From: Luscinia megarhynchos
Taxonomy: Eukaryota > Chordata > Aves > Passeriformes > Turdidae
Direction: 5' to 3'
NCBI GenBank assembly: GCA_034336665.1
Contig: CM067585.1
Location: 3,777,731-3,841,730 of the forward strand
DNA: 64,000 nucleotides
The notes under the pieces are model-generated. The model saw nothing but the letters and a program-made list of their open reading frames with translations. It ran no database searches and had not been told where the DNA came from. Both the position numbers and the translations under genes were made by a program. Shown piece by piece: positions 59,901 through 64,000 of this stretch (position 1 is the first letter of the stretch; each line of letters begins with the position of its first letter).

Positions 59901-62126
59901 TGCTCCCCTCTCCCTCCATCCCAGCTGCTGGTTCCATGCAGGTCAGCCCCTGACCGGGCTTCGGGCCGTGCCCGGGGGCGAGCTCAGCCTCTGGGTGCAC
60001 TGGGAGGCGCCGCTGGCCCCAGTGGTCGCCTACGTGCTGGAGTGGCAGCGGGTGACAGAGGAGCCTGGGCACTGCAGCGCGTGCTGGCAGAGGAGCGTGA
60101 CGGGGCAGCCACCAAAGCCCTTATCCAGGGTAGGTGGGGGCTGCCAGGGGGTCCTGACCTCCTGGTCACCTGTCCCAGGGGGCTGGCACCCATCCTGACC
60201 AAACCAGGACCAAGCCCTGCCCCAGCTCACTCCCCACCCTTCCTCCTTCTCCCTGGATCCACCCCGAGGGTAGGTGGGCTGGTGCTATAGGGCAGGGTTG
60301 GAGCAGCAGCCAGTGCCCTGAACTCCCGGCCCCCTCTGCTCTCCATTGTAGATGGCATTGAGCCTTTCCAGCAGTACAACATCTCACTGTACCCCCTCTA
60401 TGAGGACACTGTCGGGGTGCCCATCCACACCACCGCCTACTCCCAGCAGAAGGGTATGTGGGAAGGGTACCCCACCACCAAGACCCTGCCCTTCCAAAAG
60501 GAGGAACGACCCCTTCCCCATGTACTCCCTAATCCAGGGGCTGTACCAAAAAGCTCAGCTTGTGGGGACTGGATTTGTCTCATCTCTGAATGTGCTCTCA
60601 GCTCCCCTACAGCACGGGCAGGTCCTGGCACCCACACCTTGGGAGTGGGACACCCCCCATCAGTTCCCACCCCAGGCAGTGGCTCTGCTCAGCACTTGGT
60701 CCCCTCCTTGTCCTGCTCTTTCCAGCACCATCCCATGCCCCGAAGCTTCACCTGAAGAGGATCAGCAAGTCAGAGGCTGAGCTGTGCTGGGAGCCACTGC
60801 CAGTGGAGATGCAGAACAGTTTCATCACCAGCTACACCATCTTCTGGGCCAACAGCATCACCAACGAGGCCAGTGAGTCCTGCCCGCAGCACCACTGACC
60901 TCGCCCACTGTCCCATCTCAGTGTGCTGGGTGGAGATATCAGGAGACCCTGAGATCTTCTCAGAGAGGGTCAGGGGATTTTCTGGGTCCCTCACAGGGCT
61001 CCCTGCTAGCAGAGACCGGAGGGGCTGTGCAGGTGGGGGGATTCTGCCACACCATCAGCCCTGTGTGTCCCCAGGTGCCACCGTGAATCCTTCCCTCAGC
61101 TCCTTTGTCATCCGTGGGCTGAAGCCATCAACCCTGTACAAGGTGCACATCATGGCATCCACGGCTGCCGGCAGCACCAACGGCACCAGCCTGACGCTGG
61201 TGACCAGAGTCCTGGGTGAGGGCTGCAGGGGAAGGGGGAAATGGGAGGGGACCTGCAACCCCCGGTGCTGCCCTGGCCTCATGGCACAGCACAGCTGGCA
61301 GTGCCTGCTGCAGCTCCCTGTGACCCTGTCCCCCTTCCCAGATGACACCGAGATCCAGTTCCTCTTCCTGACCCTGGGGCTGGTCTTTGTCGTGCTCATG
61401 GCGTTGCTCATCTGCTTCCAGAAGAACGAGCGGTGAGTACCAGCGCCCTGCCCCAAGCTGAGCTGGGACAGGGGTGCTGACATCTCGCGGGAGCTTGGCC
61501 CCAGTCCAGCACTGAGGCCACCCATTCCAGCCCGCCCCGCTGAGTCCCCCCATCCCCGTGGTCCCCAGGATGAAGGAGCAGCTGTGGCCCAGTGTTCCCG
61601 ACCCTGCCAACAGCAGCCTGGGCAAGTGGGTGCCAGCAGCGGTGCCGCAGGTGAGACCGGCTGCTCCCCAGTCCCCACCCAGCACGTCCCCACTGTGGGG
61701 GACAGCAGGGGCAGGTGGCACCGGCTGTGACCTCCCGCTGGTCCCCAGGAGCCGCTCCAGGTCCTGGCCACGAGGGAGCCCGGCCCGGCCGCCATCTCCA
61801 CGGTCACTGTGCTGGAAGGGGAAGCGGGGAAGCAGCCGGGAAAGGAGCACCCCGCCCTGCCCGCCGCCCTCCCGGCGCTGCCCCGGCCCTACGTGCGGCA
61901 GGAGGGGCCTGGGGAACCCGTGCAGTACGCGCGGGTAGGGGGTGCGGGCTACCGGGGCCAGCGGCTGCTCCCCGAGCCTGCTCCCCGCTTCTACGAGAAC
62001 CTGCGAGGAGGCGGCGGCGGCGCGGGTGACTGGGGGTTCCTCGAGGAGCCCCCCGCCACCTTCCCGCTGCTGCAGGGGCTCCGCATCGGCGGGGCCGAGG
62101 AGCTGCACGAGTGCCGGGCGGACTAG
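56853..62126 (+). CDS. CSF3R: Granulocyte colony-stimulating factor receptor, 15 coding exons, reading frame broken in this copy
   Basis: CSF3R is a single-pass type I cytokine receptor of the gp130 class. It binds G-CSF, dimerises and signals through JAK/STAT to drive granulocyte production. Coding exons read here: 56853-56907, 57206-57505, 57602-57725, 57818-57987, 58685-58840, 59022-59181, 59375-59458, 59551-59764, 59942-60129, 60352-60453, 60726-60872, 61075-61215, 61342-61432, 61569-61650, 61749-62126. All introns are GT-AG and phases agree once three indels are allowed. Domain order is signal peptide, Ig, two cytokine-receptor FNIII domains with WSEWS, three more FNIII domains, membrane segment, tail with box 1 (WPSVPDPA) and four tyrosines. 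The model is about 796 residues against 836 in human. Oddities are ACG in place of the start ATG and frame breaks in exons 5, 7 and 9. Gene identity is near certain from the box 1, YENL and C-terminal FPLLQG matches and from MRPS15 next door. Whether it is functional is open. Confidence 0.95.
57206..57505 (+). CDS. CSF3R: CSF3R exon 2: Ig-like domain
   Basis: This 300-nt exon is phase 1 on both sides. It encodes the end of the signal peptide and the N-terminal Ig-like domain, about residues 19-118. The cysteines in TASCIIQ and in LWCCVEW fit the Ig disulphide pattern. NLT, NHT and NGT are N-glycosylation sequons. It ends in RAG plus a split tyrosine codon, as in the mammalian receptor. No break is seen. 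Confidence 0.95.
57602..57725 (+). CDS. CSF3R: CSF3R exon 3: first cytokine-receptor FNIII domain, N-terminal half
   Basis: The acceptor CTTCCCCAG precedes the exon and GTAAGT follows it. It enters in phase 1 and leaves in phase 2. NLSC and LTCQWE are the first conserved cysteine pair and the CQW motif of the cytokine-receptor homology module, and HLPTS matches the mammalian sequence. The frame is intact. Confidence 0.95.
57818..57987 (+). CDS. CSF3R: CSF3R exon 4: first cytokine-receptor FNIII domain, C-terminal half
   Basis: The exon enters in phase 2 and leaves in phase 1. It reads SRG, a shortened loop, HSHC, then a conserved block ending NALGTAESE and IDPMDV, which marks the end of the domain in all CSF3R proteins. 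The loop between SRG and HSHC is about eight residues shorter than in human and lacks two of the cysteines there, so the second disulphide pair may be rearranged. Confidence 0.93.
58060..58290. promoter_or_regulatory. AT-rich block in CSF3R intron 4, candidate regulatory element
   Basis: This 230-bp part of intron 4 is unlike the GC-rich sequence around it. It holds CAATTGATTA, ATTAATAAT and CTATTTATAA (58272-58281), which fits the MEF2 consensus, together with CpGs in an otherwise AT-rich setting. Such blocks in compact bird introns are often conserved non-coding elements. No alignment was possible here. Confidence 0.35.
58685..58840 (+). CDS. CSF3R: CSF3R exon 5: second cytokine-receptor FNIII domain, with frameshift and stop
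   Basis: Acceptor TTCCTACAG and donor GTGAGT are sound. From AKLDPPTL to CELHYQA the frame continues exon 4. It then meets TGA at 58819-58821. Moving one base restores homology (PENPAWALV, against WALV in human) and gives the phase 0 exit that exon 6 needs. The exon is 156 nt where 155 or 158 is required, so one base is extra or two are missing at about 58808-58822. Confidence 0.9.
59022..59181 (+). CDS. CSF3R: CSF3R exon 6: second cytokine-receptor FNIII domain with WSEWS motif
   Basis: The exon enters in phase 0 and leaves in phase 1. The class I cytokine-receptor signature WSEWS is at 59136-59150, about residues 307-311 of the corrected model. It is preceded by an arginine- and cysteine-bearing strand (QMRCRR), as expected for the Arg-Trp ladder of this fold. 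The frame is intact. Confidence 0.95.
59233..59330. repeat. 21-bp minisatellite in CSF3R intron 6
   Basis: About four and a half copies of a 21-bp unit, CTGGGGACACACGGCACAGTG with variants, sit between the donor of exon 6 and the acceptor of exon 7. The unit is a multiple of three, so the region stays open in more than one frame, but homology shows it is intron. Confidence 0.85.
59375..59458 (+). CDS. CSF3R: CSF3R exon 7: third FNIII domain, N-terminal part, with frameshift
   Basis: Acceptor CCGTTGCAG is followed by APTGKLDAWW, which matches the start of the third FNIII domain in human. After about CAGCTG at 59415 the homologous frame moves by one: GERLEVQLRWK lies in the next frame and ends in phase 0, as exon 8 requires. 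The exon is 84 nt where 83 or 86 is needed. The break lies between about 59413 and 59434, a stretch with C and G runs. Confidence 0.85.
59551..59764 (+). CDS. CSF3R: CSF3R exon 8: third FNIII domain, C-terminal part
   Basis: The preferred acceptor ends at 59550, because APRQGEANGR then matches the human spacing before the GY strand. An earlier AG at 59516-59517 is also in frame and would add 11 residues. VCNTT, CNFSVPAGA and AYNSAG match conserved receptor motifs. The exit is phase 1. The frame is intact. Confidence 0.9.
59942..60129 (+). CDS. CSF3R: CSF3R exon 9: fourth FNIII domain, N-terminal part, with frameshift
   Basis: Acceptor TTCCATGCAG leads into GQPLTGLRAV and LSLWVHWEAP, then AYVLEWQ, all in the frame set by exon 8. 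Near the 3' end the homologous reading (EERDGAATKALIQ) lies in a different frame and joins exon 10 in phase 1 as DGIEPFQ. The exon is 188 nt where 189 or 186 is needed, so one base is missing or two are extra at about 60071-60096. The exon has no in-frame stop, but reading on without the shift destroys exon 10. Confidence 0.88.
60352..60453 (+). CDS. CSF3R: CSF3R exon 10: fourth FNIII domain, C-terminal part
   Basis: The exon is phase 1 on both sides, with acceptor TCCATTGTAG and donor GTATGT. EPFQQYNI, PLYEDTVG and TAYSQQ match conserved strands of the mammalian domain. The frame is intact. Confidence 0.94.
60726..60872 (+). CDS. CSF3R: CSF3R exon 11: fifth FNIII domain, N-terminal part
   Basis: The exon is phase 1 on both sides. 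APSHAPKLHLKRI and SYTIFWANS are close to the human sequence. ELCWEP holds the usual tryptophan strand of an FNIII domain. The frame is intact. Confidence 0.95.
61075..61215 (+). CDS. CSF3R: CSF3R exon 12: fifth FNIII domain, C-terminal part
   Basis: The exon is phase 1 on both sides. FVIRGLKPSTLYKVHIMAST is the standard FNIII Leu-Tyr strand, followed by GSTNGTSLTL, which carries a glycosylation sequon. This is the last domain outside the membrane. The frame is intact. Confidence 0.95.
61342..61432 (+). CDS. CSF3R: CSF3R exon 13: transmembrane segment
   Basis: The exon enters in phase 1 and leaves in phase 2. After DDTEIQ there is an unbroken hydrophobic run of about 20 residues rich in Leu, Val and Phe, then CFQKNER as a stop-transfer sequence. 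This places about residues 620-640 of the corrected model in the plasma membrane. Confidence 0.95.
61569..61650 (+). CDS. CSF3R: CSF3R exon 14: box 1, JAK-binding region
   Basis: The exon enters in phase 2 and leaves in phase 0. It encodes LWPSVPDPANSSLGKWVP. The WPSVPDPA core is identical to human box 1, which binds JAK kinases just inside the membrane. This is the strongest single piece of evidence for the gene's identity. Confidence 0.97.
61749..62126 (+). CDS. CSF3R: CSF3R exon 15: cytoplasmic tail and stop codon
   Basis: The last exon has 125 codons and a TAG stop. STVTVLEGE fits the box 2 region. Four tyrosines sit in PYVRQ, QYARV, GYRGQ and FYENL, in the same order as the four signalling tyrosines of mammals. 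YVRQ is a YxxQ STAT3-type site and YENL a YxN GRB2-type site. FPLLQGLRI near the end matches the conserved C-terminus. The tail is GC-rich and about 40 residues shorter than in human. The frame is intact. Confidence 0.96.
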   Translation, partial: EPLQVLATREPGPAAISTVTVLEGEAGKQPGKEHPALPAALPALPRPYVRQEGPGEPVQYARVGGAGYRGQRLLPEPAPRFYENLRGGGGGAGDWGFLEEPPATFPLLQGLRIGGAEELHECRAD

Positions 62127-62300
62127 CGCGGGATGGAGCCGGGCAGCCACACCCGGCTGCGGAAAGCCCGGGATGCGGGATCCACCCGCGGGGCTCCAGG
62201 CGCGCCCCGGGGCGCTGCCCGGCTCCACCCCGCTCTGTGTGTGCGTCCTCTCCCGACCGTCTCCCTCCGAAATAAACGGGGACGTGCTGAGAACAACCCT
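62127..62300 (+). terminator. CSF3R: CSF3R 3' UTR with poly(A) signal
   Basis: The short 3' UTR follows the TAG stop. A canonical AATAAA lies at 62271-62276 in CCGAAATAAACG, about 145 bases after the stop, so cleavage is expected near 62290-62300. The next gene's start codon is only about 550 bases further on. Confidence 0.85.
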
Positions 62301-62710
62301 GCGCCTCTGCGGGAAGGGGATGGGAAGGGAGATGGACGGGAATGGGGATGGGGACAGGACGGGAAGCAGGAACAGGACCGGGACACGAGCAGGACGGGGA
62401 TGGGACCGAGACGCGGATGGAGATGGGGGTGGGGACGGGACCGAGACGGGGACAGGACGAGGATCGGGACTGGGACGAGGACAAAGATGAGGACGGAGGA
62501 CGAGTTCAGGTAGGGAACGAAATAGAGAAGGGGACGGGACCGAGACGCGGATGGAGATGGGGGTGGGGACGGGACCGAGATGGGGACAGGACGGGGATCG
62601 GGACCGGGACGAGGACAAGGATGAGGACAGGTAGGGGACGAAACAGAGGAGGGGACAGGAGCTGGACGGGGACGGGGACGGGGACGAGGATGGGGACAGT
62701 CAGAGGTCCG
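62301..62710. repeat. GGGAC/GAGGAC minisatellite between CSF3R and MRPS15
   Basis: The stretch is degenerate purine-rich 6-12 base units (GGGAC, GAGGAC, GGATGG) with almost no T on the + strand. A higher-order unit of about 134 bp is tandemly duplicated: GGGACCGAGACGCGGATGG starts at 62402 and again at 62536, and the following hundred bases match closely. It begins directly after the expected CSF3R cleavage site and ends about 100 bases before the MRPS15 promoter motifs. Confidence 0.9.
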
Positions 62711-62784
62711 GGACGGGAGAGCAGCAGGATCCGGGGCCGCCATCGACGCGCTCGGCGCTCGCTGCCCGCCCTGTCCCGGCACTC

Positions 62785-62842
62785 GCTGCCGCGCCTGCGC
62801 AAGATGGCGGCGCCAATGGCGGCGTGTCGGTGAGCCCGGGCC
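62785..62842 (+). promoter_or_regulatory. MRPS15: MRPS15 core promoter and 5' leader with short upstream ORF
   Basis: This TATA-less CpG-rich stretch holds GCCTGCGCAAGATGGCGGCG. AAGATGGCGGC is a textbook YY1 site of the kind found at transcription starts of ribosomal and mitochondrial genes. TGCGCA is an NRF1-like half, and CCAAT lies at 62813. The ATG of the YY1 site opens a nine-codon upstream ORF (62804-62833, MAAPMAACR) that stops nine bases before the main start. The regulatory role is inferred from motifs. Confidence 0.6.
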
Positions 62843-62918
62843 ATGTTGTCGCTGCTGGGCCGCGGCCTGGCCGGGCCGGCCCGCGCCGGGGCCGTCGTGC
62901 TGGGCAGGGCAGAGCCCG
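62843..62918 (+). CDS. MRPS15: MRPS15 exon 1: start codon and mitochondrial targeting peptide
   Basis: ATG at 62843 with C at -1 and -2 and T at +4 is only a fair initiation context. There are 25 codons and one base before the donor GTGAGG at 62919. The peptide is Leu/Arg/Ala-rich with no acidic residue until the last codons. Confidence 0.82.
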
Positions 62919-64000
62919 GTGAGGGGCAGGGGGGGGCTCGGGAGGCCGCTGGGAGAGAAGGCGGAAAGGGAAGAGAACCCCGCTGGAGGAACTGGGGAGG
63001 AGCCGCCGCCGGGGTGGGAGCTGAGGGTGCGGGGAGAGGGGCGGTCTGGGGGTCGGGGTGGCCCGGGGGCGCTCAGGGGGCCACACACCGGCCTCATGGT
63101 CTGTGTCACCTGGAACGAGACGGGGCCGGGTGACTCGGGGGTACCCGGGGTGCGGCTGGGGAGGGGGCGCGGGCAGGGGGTGGCCGAGCCGGGCACGGGC
63201 GAATGGCCTGAAACAGACCCCGATTCCAGCAGCATGGGCCTGAAAGCGCAGCTGGAGAGTTTGTTCTTGAAAGGTCAAAGAAGGATGAAGTCCCGGCTGA
63301 TGCTGAATATTCTTGTGTGTACCAAGCTGTGTCTGACACAGCTTGTCCCCAGGTGTCACTGCCGCAGAGCTCTGACACTGGGGCGGCCCAGAGCAGCCTC
63401 TCCACATCGCTGATGAGATTGAGTTAATTCAGCAGTTAATTCAGCAGTTTAAACCCTCTAAATGGCCCCATTTCCTCACACTGCTCAGTGTGTGCAGTCT
63501 GTCCTGCTGCTCCAGCCTCAGCATTTGCTCACTGTCAAGCAGCACAGCTTGGTTGGTTTTAGCATCATGTGAGAGGCACACTGAACTATCTCACACTCCT
63601 CTGGGACTAAAGACCTGCCTGGTCGCTGTCAGAGTCTCAGTGCTCTGACCTCATACAGACTAAGCAGTATTTGATGAGTACAGAGCTGGAGAAGTGCACA
63701 CAAGTCTGATATCTTTCTGTTTCTCCCCCCCCAGCCTGCAGTCCTGTGCTTCCAGACAGCCAGGGGCTATGCCAAAGCTGTAACAAAGAAGAAGAAAGGT
63801 ACGTCAGGATCCACAGGACCAAATGTTTTGCTGTTGACATGCTCAGAGCTGTACCCTCATGGCACAGAAATCAATCCAGAAATAGTTCCTTGCAAGCTCA
63901 GGAGTTACTCAGGAGATTCCTTTCCTCCTGAATGTGCGAAAATGAACAATTGCCAGTAAATCCGTGAGACAGAAGATCTGTGAGGATGATGAGGCCCTGG
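62843..64000 (+). CDS. MRPS15: Mitochondrial small-subunit ribosomal protein uS15m, first two exons (partial)
   Basis: MRPS15 is a protein of the small subunit of the mitochondrial ribosome. Two exons are seen, 62843-62918 and 63742-63798, joined in phase 1. The gene continues past the window edge. Exon 1 starts MLSLLGRGLAGPARAG, rich in Leu, Arg, Ala and Gly and free of acidic residues, as expected for a mitochondrial targeting peptide. Exon 2 reads LCFQTARGYAKAV then four lysines, resembling the LLQAARGY segment of human MRPS15. The order CSF3R-MRPS15 on the same strand agrees with human. The start is the first ATG in the frame that joins exon 2. An out-of-frame upstream ATG lies at 62804. 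The GC-rich start sits in a CpG island. Identity rests on synteny plus a short match, because the conserved core domain lies outside the window. Confidence 0.85.
63742..63798 (+). CDS. MRPS15: MRPS15 exon 2
   Basis: The acceptor is AG at 63740-63741 after an eight-C run and CCTGCAG. A competing AG at 63733-63734 would put the exon in the wrong frame. The donor is GTACGT at 63799. The exon reads VLCFQTARGYAKAV then KKKK and leaves in phase 1. TARGY matches the AARGY of human MRPS15 near the mature N-terminus. Confidence 0.82.

Noticed and set aside
61128..62618. 496-codon - strand frame opposite the CSF3R 3' end
   Set aside because: It is a shadow of CSF3R exons on the other strand plus the purine-rich repeat, which reads as Pro/Ser/Arg.
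62123..63235. 370-codon - strand frame across the minisatellite and MRPS15 exon 1
   Set aside because: It is low-complexity Pro/Ser/Arg sequence from the GGGAC repeat and CpG island, with no domain.
63735..63741. First AG after the C run as the MRPS15 exon 2 acceptor
   Set aside because: It would put exon 2 in a frame that loses the TARGYAKAV match to MRPS15.
1..64000. CRISPR arrays, operons, tRNA or rRNA genes
   Set aside because: None was seen. The tandem repeats here have no unique spacers, and the genome is clearly a vertebrate's.

Overview
The window looks like bird nuclear DNA, probably from a songbird. The reasons are spliced vertebrate genes with compact introns, many short CR1 LINE 3' ends in both orientations, solo endogenous-retrovirus LTRs, GC-rich minisatellites, and a gene order found in land vertebrates. 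The placement in birds is well supported. The songbird guess is weaker and rests only on the general look of the LTRs. A run of exactly 100 N at 19697-19796 is a scaffolding gap of unknown true size.

All recognisable genes lie in the last 7.2 kb, on the + strand. CSF3R, the granulocyte colony-stimulating factor receptor, spans about 56836-62295 and can be followed through 15 coding exons with GT-AG introns: signal peptide, Ig domain, cytokine-receptor module with WSEWS, three further FNIII domains, one membrane segment, and a tail with box 1, a box 2-like stretch and four tyrosines. The first two exons of MRPS15, a mitochondrial small-subunit ribosomal protein, follow from 62843 and run off the right edge. 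In human, CSF3R and MRPS15 are also adjacent and co-oriented, with GRIK3 on the other side of CSF3R across a long gene-poor gap. The left 56 kb here is therefore most likely the GRIK3-CSF3R gap.

The most notable observation is that CSF3R is broken as written. Exons 5, 7 and 9 each need a one-base frame correction, although homology and splice phase continue on both sides, and the signal-peptide exon has ACG where the start codon is expected. Either the assembly has indel errors in GC-rich exons or this lineage has a decaying receptor gene. Corrected, the model is about 796 residues, close to the 836 of human.

The left 56 kb holds no gene I can support. It contains CR1 fragments, three related solo LTRs of about 370 bp (one with an exact 6-bp target duplication), two other LTR-like elements, several tandem repeats (9 bp at 38.0 kb, about 66 bp at 48.0 kb, about 20 bp at 36.8 and 51.0 kb), and AT-rich blocks with retained CpGs and homeodomain-type motifs that look like conserved non-coding elements. 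Two stretches upstream of CSF3R (54.47-55.1 kb and 55.83-55.90 kb) carry motif clusters suited to a myeloid promoter or enhancer. I found no new multi-gene system.
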